Of a stretch of 64,000 nt of DNA, positions 33,024-42,498 are shown one piece after another. The notes under the pieces were generated by a model. The model worked only from the letters and a program-made list of their open reading frames with translations, was not told the origin of the DNA and did not search any database. Where the stretch lies: NCBI GenBank assembly GCA_963788975.1, contig CAWBIJ010000004.1, positions 62,001 through 126,000 of the forward strand, in the 5' to 3' direction. Source of the stretch: VRUE01 sp963788975 (GTDB taxonomy: Bacteria; Actinomycetota; Thermoleophilia; Solirubrobacterales; 70-9). A program made the position numbers and the translations under genes. How positions within the stretch are numbered: the stretch's first letter is position 1; every line of letters begins with the position of its first letter.

Positions 33024-35213
33024 CTACTGCGGATCGACGTCGACCGAGATCGCGACGTCGCGCAAGGTGCGCTCGGCGGCGAGGCACTCGACCGCCTCGC
33101 GGATCGCGGCGATGGCGGCCTCGCGATCGCCGGCCTTGGTTAGGAGGCGGCGGCGGTGACGGTTGCGGACGCGGAACATCGGCGCCGGCCCAAGCAGCTC
33201 GGCGTCCGGCGGCAGCGCTGGCCGCAGGGCACTCGCAAGCTCGGCAGCCGCGGCTTCCAATCGCGGCTCCGACTCGGCCTTGAGCACGATCCGCACCAGG
33301 TGGGAGAAGGGTGGGTAGCGCAGCAGCCGGCGGCGCTCAACCTCCTCGGTGAGGAAGGAGGCGGCGTCGTGGCGGGCGGCGCAGACGATGCTCGCCGCCC
33401 CTGGCGCCAGGGTCTGCACGATCACCTCTCCCCCGGCCTCGCCCCGGCCGCTACGGCCGGCGAGCTGGGCGACCATCGCGAAGGTGCGCTCGGCGGCGCG
33501 AAAGTCGGGGAAGCGCAGGGTCGCGTCGGCGTCGAAGATCGCGCTCAGGGTGACCTCAGGGAAGTCGTGGCCCTTGGCGACCATCTGCGTGCCGACGAGA
33601 ATTCCGCTCTCCGCCTCGCCGAAGCCGGCGAGGATGCGGGCGTGCGCCCCCTTGCCGGTCGTCGTGTCCGAGTCGAGGCGGAAGACCGGCATCGGCGCCA
33701 GGCGCTCGGCCAGCAGCGCCTCGACCTGCTCCGTGCCGACCCCTGCCCTCGACAGGGTCGTCGAGTCGCAGTCCGGGCACGACCTGGGGGCCGGCTCGAC
33801 GTGGGCGCAGTGGTGGCAGACGAGGCGGTTGGCGTGGCGGTGGACGATCAGCGAGACGTCGCAGTTCGGGCACCCCCAGTGGCGCCCGCAGGAGCGACAG
33901 GTGAGCCAGGGCGCGAAGCCACGGCGGTTGACCATCACGATCGCCTTGGCGCCGTCCCGCCTCACCGCCTCGAGCGCCTCCCAGGTTGCTCGGTGCAAGG
34001 GGCCGGAGCGAGGGTCGGCGTCGCGCATGTCGAGCACCTCGACGGGCGGCATGCGGCGACCGTCGACGCGGCGCGGCAACTCCAGCCGGGGCATCGCCAG
34101 CCAGGACTCCGGCCGGGGCGTTGCGGTGCCGGCGACGAGGACCGCGCCCGTCTCCTCGGCCCGCCGGAAAGCGACGGCGCGGGCGTCGTAGCAGGGGTCG
34201 CCCTCCTGCTTGTAGGAGGGGTCGTGCTCCTCGTCGACCACGACCAGCCCGAGGTCGCGGACTGGCGCGAAGACAGCCGAGCGGGGGCCGACGCAGACGC
34301 TCGCCTCGCCGCTGCGCAGCCGGCGCCACTCGTCGAGCCGCTCGCCGGCGGAGAGGGCGGAATGGAGGACGGCGAAGCGGTCGCCGAGCCGAGCCCGGAA
34401 GCGCGCCACCGCCTGCGGCGCCAAGCCGATCTCGGGGACGAGCACGATCGCCCCCCGGCCGCGGGCGAGCGCAGCCTCGACCGCGGCCAGGTAGACCTCC
34501 GTCTTGCCGGAGCCGGTGACGCCGTGCAGGAGCAGCTCGCGCGGCGCCCCGGCCTCGCCGTCGAGCGCCGCGACGATCCCCTCCACAGCCCGCTCCTGCT
34601 CGGACAGGAGTGACGGCCGGGCCGCCGCGGCGGCAAGCGCCGGGTGGCTCGGCCGCCGGCTCACGGCCGAGCTGCGGGTGGCAATCAGGCCGCGCTCCTC
34701 CAGCCGCCGCAGGACCTGGCGGTCGGCGCCCACAGCGGCCGCCAGCTCCGGCGCCGACATCTCACCGGCGGATAGAGCCTCCAGGGCCGCCCGCTGCCTG
34801 ACCCCGAGCCGCTCTCCGCCCGAGAGGGCGGCCTCGCCGGCAGGGACGATCTCGGCGCGCAGCTCGCGCCGCGGGCGGACCCGCTCCCCCGACGCCCCCA
34901 GACCGGGCGGCAGGACCAGCTCGAGTCCGCGCGACGGCGTCGAGCAGTACTCGCGGGCGACCCAGAGCCCGAGGCGGACCAGCTCAGCCGGGACGCCCGC
35001 CTCGAGCGCCTCGATTGGCTCCGCGAGGCGCTCCGGAGGCAGCTCCGAGGCATCCGCCAGCTCGACCACGACTCCGAGCACGCGCTGCCGTCCGAAGGGG
35101 ACCCGGACGACGCTGCCGACCTCGAGGCCGCTCATCTCAGCTGGCAAGCGGTAGTCGAAAGGACCCCGCAGGGCGCGGGCGCGGGTCAGCGGCTCGACCT
35201 TGGCGATCGTCAC
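33024..35213 (-). CDS. priA: Primosomal replication-restart helicase PriA
   Basis: PriA reloads replisomes at stalled forks. GTG at 35211-35213 gives 729 aa starting VTIAKVEPLTRARALRGPFDY; the much longer open frame upstream is non-homologous. Domains: N-terminal 3'-DNA-binding, winged helix, helicase with GVTGSGKTEVYL, DEEHD and the zinc-binding insert (CRSCGRHWGCPNCD, CHHCAHVEPAPRSCPDCD). TQMVAKGHDFPEVTL, QLAGRSGRG and a C-terminal domain follow. All helicase motifs appear intact, unlike mycobacterial PriA-like proteins. Confidence 0.95.
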   Translation of the reverse strand: MTIAKVEPLTRARALRGPFDYRLPAEMSGLEVGSVVRVPFGRQRVLGVVVELADASELPPERLAEPIEALEAGVPAELVRLGLWVAREYCSTPSRGLELVLPPGLGASGERVRPRRELRAEIVPAGEAALSGGERLGVRQRAALEALSAGEMSAPELAAAVGADRQVLRRLEERGLIATRSSAVSRRPSHPALAAAAARPSLLSEQERAVEGIVAALDGEAGAPRELLLHGVTGSGKTEVYLAAVEAALARGRGAIVLVPEIGLAPQAVARFRARLGDRFAVLHSALSAGERLDEWRRLRSGEASVCVGPRSAVFAPVRDLGLVVVDEEHDPSYKQEGDPCYDARAVAFRRAEETGAVLVAGTATPRPESWLAMPRLELPRRVDGRRMPPVEVLDMRDADPRSGPLHRATWEALEAVRRDGAKAIVMVNRRGFAPWLTCRSCGRHWGCPNCDVSLIVHRHANRLVCHHCAHVEPAPRSCPDCDSTTLSRAGVGTEQVEALLAERLAPMPVFRLDSDTTTGKGAHARILAGFGEAESGILVGTQMVAKGHDFPEVTLSAIFDADATLRFPDFRAAERTFAMVAQLAGRSGRGEAGGEVIVQTLAPGAASIVCAARHDAASFLTEEVERRRLLRYPPFSHLVRIVLKAESEPRLEAAAAELASALRPALPPDAELLGPAPMFRVRNRHRRRLLTKAGDREAAIAAIREAVECLAAERTLRDVAISVDVDPQ

Positions 35214-35261
35214 CGACTCACGGTATGGAGGGACGCGGACACCGCGGGTATGCTCCGCGCG

Positions 35262-35765
35262 ATGGCTCTCAACCTCAGTCCGGGAGAGCGGGTGATTTTC
35301 CAGGGCCACCCTTCGTGGCGGGCGATTCTCGGCTTCTACCTGAAGGGGATCGCGGTCGCCGCTGTGGTCGGCGTCGTCGCAAGACTCTTCGACGTTAGCG
35401 GCGGGACCGTCTTCCTGCTCGTCCTCGTGATCGTCGGCCTGACAGTGCTGATCGGCTTCGTCAAGCGAGTCGCGACGACCTACACGATCACCGACCGCCG
35501 CCTCAACATCAAGCGGGGAATCATCTCCCGCGAGGTCCAGGAGACCCGCCTCGAGCGCGTCCAGAACGTCAACTTCAACCAGAGCGTCTACCAGCGGATC
35601 GTCCAGATCGGCGACGTCGACTTCGACACCGCCGCCGGTGACGACTACAACTTCGTCTTCGCCGGGGTCGCCAACCCCGAGCAGGTCGTCGAGAGCGTCG
35701 ACCAGGCAACCGGCACCCACGCAGCCGGCACCCACGGCCTCGGCGAGCCACAGCCGCCTCGCTAG
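35262..35765 (+). CDS. Bacterial PH-domain (YdbS/bPH2-like) membrane protein
   Basis: This 167-aa protein (ATG 35262; an ATG at 35250 is also possible) has two membrane helices (about residues 20-60) followed by TYTITDRRLNIKRGIISREVQETRLERVQNVNFNQS. That segment is typical of bacterial PH-like domains of the YdbS family. The molecular role of these proteins is poorly defined; a membrane-associated scaffold is usual. It is divergent from priA (48-bp gap) and followed by a lipoprotein gene 12 nt downstream. Confidence 0.82.
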   Translation: MALNLSPGERVIFQGHPSWRAILGFYLKGIAVAAVVGVVARLFDVSGGTVFLLVLVIVGLTVLIGFVKRVATTYTITDRRLNIKRGIISREVQETRLERVQNVNFNQSVYQRIVQIGDVDFDTAAGDDYNFVFAGVANPEQVVESVDQATGTHAAGTHGLGEPQPPR

Positions 35766-35777
35766 AGGACACAACTC

Positions 35778-36155
35778 ATGCTCTCAGTCAGAAACTCTCT
35801 CGCTGCCGTGCTCCTGAGCGCACTGTGCCTCGTACTCGTTTCATGCGGCGACTCGTCCACGTCTTCCTCAGAGAGGCCGCCGGGGGGTGGCGGCATAGCA
35901 AGCAGCTACCCAACGGCGGTCGCGGACCGCTTCGTCGAGTCCTGCGTGGTGAATGCGAAGCTGTCCAGCTTCGGAAAGCTCGGCTCCGACCAGGCCAGAG
36001 AGATCTGCCTGGACGCGCTCTCATGCTTGGAGCAGGACCTCACGCTCTCCGGGCTCAGAAAGACTGAACAAAAAATGCTGACAGGGGAGGCCAACCCAGG
36101 GGCGAAAGCCCTTCGTAGCTGCGCCGAAGAGGCGATCGAGCGAAGCCTGGAATAG
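35778..36155 (+). CDS. Putative lipoprotein
   Basis: This 125-aa protein has a hydrophobic signal (residues ~6-22) and a lipobox LVSC with Cys23. A Ser/Pro/Gly linker and a short helical domain with four cysteines (VESCVVNAK, REICLDALSCLEQDL, LRSCAEEAIERSL) follow. No family was recognised. It lies 12 nt after the PH-domain gene and probably shares its transcript, ending at the 13-bp hairpin at 36207. Confidence 0.72.
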   Translation: MLSVRNSLAAVLLSALCLVLVSCGDSSTSSSERPPGGGGIASSYPTAVADRFVESCVVNAKLSSFGKLGSDQAREICLDALSCLEQDLTLSGLRKTEQKMLTGEANPGAKALRSCAEEAIERSLE

Positions 36156-36206
36156 GCCCCCCAAGGGGGTGGCCTCGAGGGACGACAGGGACTGTGCCTT
36201 CTCACC

Positions 36207-36236
36207 GACCCGAGACCGCTGGTGCGGTCTCGGGTC
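36207..36236. terminator. Bidirectional terminator hairpin
   Basis: A perfect 13-bp stem, GACCCGAGACCGC / GCGGTCTCGGGTC with loop TGGT, lies between the convergent lipoprotein and AT-rich secreted-protein genes. No long T tract follows, so factor-independent activity is plausible rather than certain. Confidence 0.7.
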
Positions 36237-36278
36237 TCATCCGAATGCTTCTCACTCACGTAGTACTTACTTCAGTAC

Positions 36279-36974
36279 TTATTCAACTCCCCATTTTCGG
36301 GCACCACCCCACAGGGAAACGAGCGCATCGCCATCGAGGTGCGCTTCGTTGGCGCCGTAATTCAATTTGCAGCCGAATAAAGATAACATACCTTTAGTAG
36401 TAATTGAGTGCGTCACTTGGTCACCTTCGGTAACAACCGCTGCGACAACACAGCCTTTCACATTTGCATTTTCTGGTAGTGCGCATTCGGTGTGATTTAA
36501 TACTTTCGAGAAAATTAAGTTGCCATGCATGCTAAATAAGATATAAGGTTTGCCAGTTGCTGGAAACTCATGCTGAGACGTCGTTAAAGCAGAATTGCCC
36601 GAATGTAAAATTATTAAGGCTAAGCCATTGGCTGTGATGTCAGGGATTTCACACACAGCGCCAAGTAATTTGCCACCGCTCAGGCCCTGAGCTAAGCAGG
36701 ATTCGAAGAGAATTACGAATGAACCATGGCCATCGTCAGATAGTGCATTAAGTGTAGAACTTGCATCATGACAAAAGATCTCCATATTCAAGCCTAAAAT
36801 CAGGAGTCTGCCTTCTAAAGCATTGCTTAGTTTTGCTTCAAACCACTCGCTAAATGGGCCGGATCGCCCTTCGACTAAGAGTTTCCCCGATGCCTGCGCC
36901 CCGCTCACTCCAATGGCCATCACCCCCAGCACCGAGATCGTAAGGGCCTCGAGCCCATGCTTTCGATAGTTCAT
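36279..36974 (-). CDS. AT-rich six-cysteine secreted protein (family A, copy 1)
   Basis: Unknown family. A 231-aa protein with a signal peptide (1-28, ending GAQA, cleavage before SGK). The mature domain has six cysteines at 68, 93, 108, 164, 175 and 202. Shared landmarks with the genes at 37070 and 58954 are ILGLNMEIFCH, CLAQG, GAVCEIPDI, ILHSGNSALTT, NHTECALPENANVKGC, LFGCKLNYGANEAHL and a final WGVE. Cys spacing is nearly identical in all four units, suggesting three conserved disulfides. DNA is AT-rich: 22 of 60 bases are G/C at 36361-36420. Strong RBS (AAGGAGGAGAG) precedes ATG 36974. No membrane anchor or enzyme motif seen. Confidence 0.85.
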   Translation of the reverse strand: MNYRKHGLEALTISVLGVMAIGVSGAQASGKLLVEGRSGPFSEWFEAKLSNALEGRLLILGLNMEIFCHDASSTLNALSDDGHGSFVILFESCLAQGLSGGKLLGAVCEIPDITANGLALIILHSGNSALTTSQHEFPATGKPYILFSMHGNLIFSKVLNHTECALPENANVKGCVVAAVVTEGDQVTHSITTKGMLSLFGCKLNYGANEAHLDGDALVSLWGGARKWGVE

Positions 36975-37069
36975 CTCTCCTCCTTTGATAGACGGCGCCG
37001 CCAGTCCCGATACAGAAATCCAACAAGACCATGCGACGACGAATATGCGTCTCTACCTATTAATAGAGG

Positions 37070-37774
37070 CTATTCATACCCCCACGGATAACCTTGAAAG
37101 AAACCAGTGAGTCTCAGTCGGAAATTCCTATCCCAGTGCGCTTCATTGGCACCATAGAGCAGTTTGCAACCAAATAACTCTAACATTCCGCTAGTAGTAA
37201 ACCTGTGCGATACCTGATGCCCAGGGGTTACGACCTTTGCCACTAAGCAACCTTTTAGGTTGGCTGTTTCCGGTAGTGCACATTCCCCATGGTTTAATAC
37301 TGGCCCAAATATGTTACCCGACAATGGTTCGTATAAAATGTATGGACTACCGGTACCAGTTCCGTGCTGAGCTGCTGTTAATGCACCATTACCCGAATGT
37401 AATATGACTAAGACTGCCTTTTTGATAACGATATTTGGTATTTCACATACGGCTCCGGTTAAAGCTCCACCGCTCACACCCTGTGCTAAGCAGGTTTCGA
37501 AGGTAATGGTTTCTGTACCTGTGCCGCTACTGGAGATTGTGCCGCTACTGCTGGATTTATGGCAGAAGATCTCCATGTTGAGACCTAAAATCAGAAGGCT
37601 ATTTTCTAAGGCGTCTTCCTCTTCCCCCATAGTTCCGCTCTGAAATGGCGGGGGCATGTTCACGATTAACATTTTGCCGCTAGCCTGTGCCCCGCTTGCC
37701 GCAGTCACCAGCATCCCAAGTGCAGCTAGCAGCGAGAGACCAAGAATCTTCAGGGTGCTCTCCCGGTAGTTCAT
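37070..37774 (-). CDS. AT-rich six-cysteine secreted protein (family A, copy 2)
   Basis: Same unknown family as the gene at 36279, from which it is separated by 95 bp. 234 aa from ATG 37774 (RBS GGGAGGAA; an upstream in-frame start would precede the signal peptide). The signal peptide runs to GAQA, with cleavage near residue 31. Cysteines are at 71, 95, 110, 165, 176 and 203. Landmarks are LILGLNMEIFCH, ITFETCLAQGV, GAVCEIPNI, LVILHSGNGALT, NHGECALPETANLKGC, FGCKLLYGANEAH and final WGYE. The signal-peptide DNA is GC-rich (38 of 60 at 37681-37740) while the mature part is AT-rich. A leader hairpin (37791-37816) and a TTGACA box (37845-37850, minus strand) lie upstream. Confidence 0.85.
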   Translation of the reverse strand: MNYRESTLKILGLSLLAALGMLVTAASGAQASGKMLIVNMPPPFQSGTMGEEEDALENSLLILGLNMEIFCHKSSSSGTISSSGTGTETITFETCLAQGVSGGALTGAVCEIPNIVIKKAVLVILHSGNGALTAAQHGTGTGSPYILYEPLSGNIFGPVLNHGECALPETANLKGCLVAKVVTPGHQVSHRFTTSGMLELFGCKLLYGANEAHWDRNFRLRLTGFFQGYPWGYE

Positions 37775-37939
37775 GAGTTCCTCCCTTGGTACACAGCGCG
37801 GAAGGCGCTGCTGTGTCCGATGCTCCCCCACGCCAGGACTACGCTGTCAAGCGTTTGCCCCCATTGTTTTCTAGTTCCGCCTTGGGACTCCAGCCCCCGC
37901 CGAGAGCACCACAGGAACTAGAGCAGGGCTTAGAACTGC

Positions 37940-39187
<1,248 letters not shown>

Positions 39188-39223
39188 GCGCCGAAGATTA
39201 AATGGTCAAGGAGGGATGCGTGG

Positions 39224-40540
39224 TCATGCGTTCCCGTATCTGCTTTTCCTCGGGATGAAGTCGATCACGAGAGGAACGCCCTCGAGACCGTAGGCCTCAC
39301 GCAGCCGGTTCTCCAGGTGGTAGGCCCAGTCGCGGATGATCAGGCGACGGTCATTGACCTGGATCGCGATCCGCGGCGGTCGCTCTCCGACCTGGGCCGA
39401 GTAGTAGAGACGCAGGCGCCGCCCGCGCCGGGCCGGTGGGGGCACTTTGGCGACGACGTCGGCGACGAAGCGGTTCAGCTCCGGGGTCGGGATGCGCTCA
39501 CCGGCGCGGTCGGCGAGCTCGATCGCCTTTGGCAGCAGCTTGGCGACGTTACGCCCCCGGGTCGCCGAGCAGGTGATTACAGCCGGGCGGAGGCGCAGCT
39601 TGCGCTCGACCCGAGCTTTGGCGTCGTCGAGGTCGGTGCGGGTGGCGTCCCACTTGTTGAGCGCGAGCAGAGTCGCGCAGCCCGCCCGCATCGCCAGCTC
39701 GGCGACACGCAGGTCCTCCGCGGTGACCCCCTCCGATGCATCGCAGACGACCAGCGCCACTTCGGCCCGCTCGACCGCGCGCTCGGAGCGCAACTGCGCG
39801 TAGTAGTCGACCGTGCCGGCGACCTTCGAGCGCCGGCGCAGGCCGGCGGTATCGACGAGGACAACGCGCCGCCCGTCGACCTCGAGCTCGGTGTCGATCG
39901 CGTCGCGGGTGGTGCCGGCTCGCTCGGAGACGATCACCCGCTCGTCGCCGAGGAAGGCGTTGACGAGCGAAGACTTGCCGGCGTTGGGACGCCCGACCAC
40001 GGCGACGCGCACCTCGTCCCCGGCCTCCTCGGGGGGCTGGGCCTCGCCGAGCGCGGTGACGATCGCGTCGAGCAGGTCGCCGCTGCCGAGGCCGTGCGTC
40101 GCCGAGACCGCGAGCGGCTCGCCGAGGCCGAGCTTGTTGAACTCGGCGCCGAGGTGCTCGTCGCCGGGCCGGTCGGCCTTGTTGACGGCGACGAGCGTCG
40201 GCACGTCCGCTCCGCGCAGGGTTTTCGCCAGCTCGGCGTCGCCGGCGCGCATCCCGGCCCGGCCATCGACGACCAACAGCACCGCGTCGGCCTCGGCGAT
40301 GCCGAGCCGCGCCTGGCGCTGGATGTCGCGAGCCAGCTCACTCTCGTCCTGCAGGTCGATGCCGCCGGTGTCGAGCAGCTCGAAGGCGACGCCGTTCCAC
40401 TCGCAGCGCACCCGCTTGCGATCGCGGGTGACTCCCGGCTCGGCATGAGTAACGGCCTCCCGTCCGCCAGCCAGGCGGTTGACCAGGGTGCTCTTGCCGA
40501 CATTGGGGAAGCCGACCACAGCCACCGTCGGCAGGTTCAT
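39224..40540 (-). CDS. der: Ribosome-associated GTPase Der (EngA)
   Basis: Der is the tandem-GTPase factor for 50S assembly. This 438-aa protein has G1 motifs GFPNVGKSTLVNRL (first) and GRPNAGKSSLVNAFL (second), DTGG and DTAGLRR G3 motifs, NKAD and NKWD G4 motifs, and a C-terminal KH domain ending YGNA. It overlaps cmk by 4 nt, the conserved cmk-der pair. Confidence 0.96.
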   Translation of the reverse strand: MNLPTVAVVGFPNVGKSTLVNRLAGGREAVTHAEPGVTRDRKRVRCEWNGVAFELLDTGGIDLQDESELARDIQRQARLGIAEADAVLLVVDGRAGMRAGDAELAKTLRGADVPTLVAVNKADRPGDEHLGAEFNKLGLGEPLAVSATHGLGSGDLLDAIVTALGEAQPPEEAGDEVRVAVVGRPNAGKSSLVNAFLGDERVIVSERAGTTRDAIDTELEVDGRRVVLVDTAGLRRRSKVAGTVDYYAQLRSERAVERAEVALVVCDASEGVTAEDLRVAELAMRAGCATLLALNKWDATRTDLDDAKARVERKLRLRPAVITCSATRGRNVAKLLPKAIELADRAGERIPTPELNRFVADVVAKVPPPARRGRRLRLYYSAQVGERPPRIAIQVNDRRLIIRDWAYHLENRLREAYGLEGVPLVIDFIPRKSRYGNA

Positions 40541-41175
40541 GCCAGCCCCCTCTCGCGCGCCAGGGCGACCACCCTGGAGACGACCTCGTCGAGCGCGAAG
40601 CCGGTGGTGTCCAGCTCGACCGCGTCGGGGGCAGCGCGCAGCGCACTGTGCTCCCGGGTCGCGTCGCGCTCGTCACGTTGCCGCTGCGCCGCCAGCACCT
40701 CAGCCTCGTCGGCCCCGGTCTGGATGGCGCGCCGGCGCGCCCGCTCCTCCTCGCTGGCGGTGAGGAAGACCTTGAGCGAGGCATCGGGGCTGACCACGGT
40801 GCCAATGTCGCGCCCCTCCGCCACGTAGCGCCCGGCGGCGATCAGCGCCCGCTGGCGGGCGACCATCGCCTCGCGCACGCCGGGGTGAACGGAGACCCGC
40901 GAGGAGGCCTCGGTCACCTCGGCGGCGCGGATCGCCTTCGAGACGTCGCGCCCGCCGAGCGTCACGGCCTCGTCCGCGAAGGCGATCTCGAGGCCGGCGG
41001 CGAGCGCCGTCATCTCCTTAGCGTTATCGAGGCCTGCGCCCTGCTCAATTCCGGCCAGAGCGACACAGCGGTACATCGCTCCCGAGTCGAGGTAGGTGAA
41101 GCCAAGCGCCGCGGCGACGCCGCGGGCCACCGAGGACTTGCCGGCCCCGGCGGGGCCGTCGATCGCGATCACCAT
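40537..41175 (-). CDS. cmk: Cytidylate kinase
   Basis: Cmk phosphorylates CMP and dCMP. The 212-aa protein has the P-loop AIDGPAGAGKSSVARGVA, YLDSGAMYR and RDIGTVVSPDASLKVFLTAS. It follows aroA (18 nt) and overlaps der by 4 nt, so aromatic biosynthesis, nucleotide metabolism and ribosome assembly genes are in one transcript. Confidence 0.96.
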   Translation of the reverse strand: MVIAIDGPAGAGKSSVARGVAAALGFTYLDSGAMYRCVALAGIEQGAGLDNAKEMTALAAGLEIAFADEAVTLGGRDVSKAIRAAEVTEASSRVSVHPGVREAMVARQRALIAAGRYVAEGRDIGTVVSPDASLKVFLTASEEERARRRAIQTGADEAEVLAAQRQRDERDATREHSALRAAPDAVELDTTGFALDEVVSRVVALARERGLA

Positions 41176-41193
41176 GGGCGCAATGTATGGGCG

Positions 41194-42498
41194 TCAGGAG
41201 CGAAGCAGCGTCGCGAGGTCGGTCTCGAAGCGCGGGTAGCTGACCGTGGCCGCCCCCATATCCTCGACCTCGACGCCCTGGGTCGAGGCGAGACCGGCGA
41301 TCGCGCCCAGCATCGCGACGCGGTGATCGCCATGTGAAGAGGCCGAGCCGCCACGCAGGCCACCGCCGCCCAGAATCCTCATCCCGTCCGCCGTCGGCTC
41401 GACCTTGCCCCCCAGTCCGTTCAGCACCTCGGCGACGACTGCGATCCGGTCCGACTCCTTGCGGCGCAGCTCGGCGGCGTCGCGGATCGTCGTCTCACCC
41501 TCGGCGAAGCAGGCGGCGAGCGCCACCAGCGGCAGCTCATCGATCGCCAGCGGCACGCCGGCACCGCCGACCTCCGTCCCGCGCAGCTCGGCGGAGCGGA
41601 CACGGAGCCGGCCGGCCGGCTCACCGCCGCGCTCGCCCTCGGGCTCGGCCTCGATCTCGGCCCCCATCCGGGCGAGAATCTCGAGCAGCCCGGTACGGGT
41701 CGGGTTGAGGCCGACGCCGCTGAGGGTGACGTCACTGCCCGGGACCAGCAGCGCCCCGACAAGGAAGAAGGCGGCTGAAGAGAAGTCGGCGGGGACGGCG
41801 ATCTCGCCAGGCTCTAGGCGCTGCGCCGGCCGCACGGCAACGGCGCCGTCGCGGCGCTCAACCTCTGCCCCCGCGGCGGCGAGCATCCGCTCGGTGTGGT
41901 CGCGACTCGGTAACGGCTCGACCACCTGCGTCTCGCCCTCCGCCAGCAGGCCGGCGAAGAGCAGGCAGGACTTGACCTGGGCGCTGGCGACCGGTAGCTC
42001 GTAGGAGACGCCCTGCAGCGGCGCGCCGTCGATCTCGAGCGGCGGCAGGCGATCCTCGCGGCAGCGCAGCTGCGCCCCCATCAGCCGCAGCGGCTCGGCG
42101 ATGCGATCGACCGGGCGGCGGCGGATTGAGGCGTCGCCGTCGAGCGTCCAGCTCCCGGTCTCCTGCCCGGCCAACCAGCCCGGCAGGAGCCGCAGCAAGG
42201 TTCCGGCGTTGCCGACGTCGATGCTCGCCTCGGCGAGGCCGCGCAGCCCGATGCCGCGGACCGTCATCCGGTGTGAGATCGCCGGCAGCCTAGTCGCCGG
42301 GCCTTCCACCTGTGCTCCCAGCTGGCGAATGGCAACTAAGGTCGAGAGCGTGTCGGCCGAATCGAGGTAGCCGTCGATCGTCGTCTCGCCCTCCGCCATC
42401 GCCGCGATCAGCGCAGCGCGGTGCGAGACCGACTTGTCCGGCGGCGGCCGCAAAGTCCCGCGCAGCGGGCCGGAGGGGTCAAAACGGGAGGCGCTCAC
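41194..42498 (-). CDS. aroA: 3-phosphoshikimate 1-carboxyvinyltransferase (EPSP synthase)
   Basis: AroA catalyses the sixth shikimate-pathway step. The 434-aa protein shows PPDKSVSHRAALIAAMA, DVGNAGTLLRLLPGWLA (normally GNAGT..R), SAQVKSCLLFAGL, and the C-terminal KESDRIAVVAEVLNGLG and DHRVAMLGAIAGL. It overlaps tyrA by 4 nt. Confidence 0.96.
   Translation of the reverse strand: MSASRFDPSGPLRGTLRPPPDKSVSHRAALIAAMAEGETTIDGYLDSADTLSTLVAIRQLGAQVEGPATRLPAISHRMTVRGIGLRGLAEASIDVGNAGTLLRLLPGWLAGQETGSWTLDGDASIRRRPVDRIAEPLRLMGAQLRCREDRLPPLEIDGAPLQGVSYELPVASAQVKSCLLFAGLLAEGETQVVEPLPSRDHTERMLAAAGAEVERRDGAVAVRPAQRLEPGEIAVPADFSSAAFFLVGALLVPGSDVTLSGVGLNPTRTGLLEILARMGAEIEAEPEGERGGEPAGRLRVRSAELRGTEVGGAGVPLAIDELPLVALAACFAEGETTIRDAAELRRKESDRIAVVAEVLNGLGGKVEPTADGMRILGGGGLRGGSASSHGDHRVAMLGAIAGLASTQGVEVEDMGAATVSYPRFETDLATLLRS

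Noticed and set aside
35214..35774. N-terminal extension of priA to 916 aa
   Set aside because: It is antisense to the PH-domain protein and shows no similarity to PriA; GTG 35213 gives the normal N-terminus.
37870..37922. 9-bp inverted repeat with 35-nt loop after metK as a fourth TTTTTCG-family palindrome
   Set aside because: It has the right loop length but lacks the inner TTTTTCG stem and outer arms, so it was not counted as a family member.
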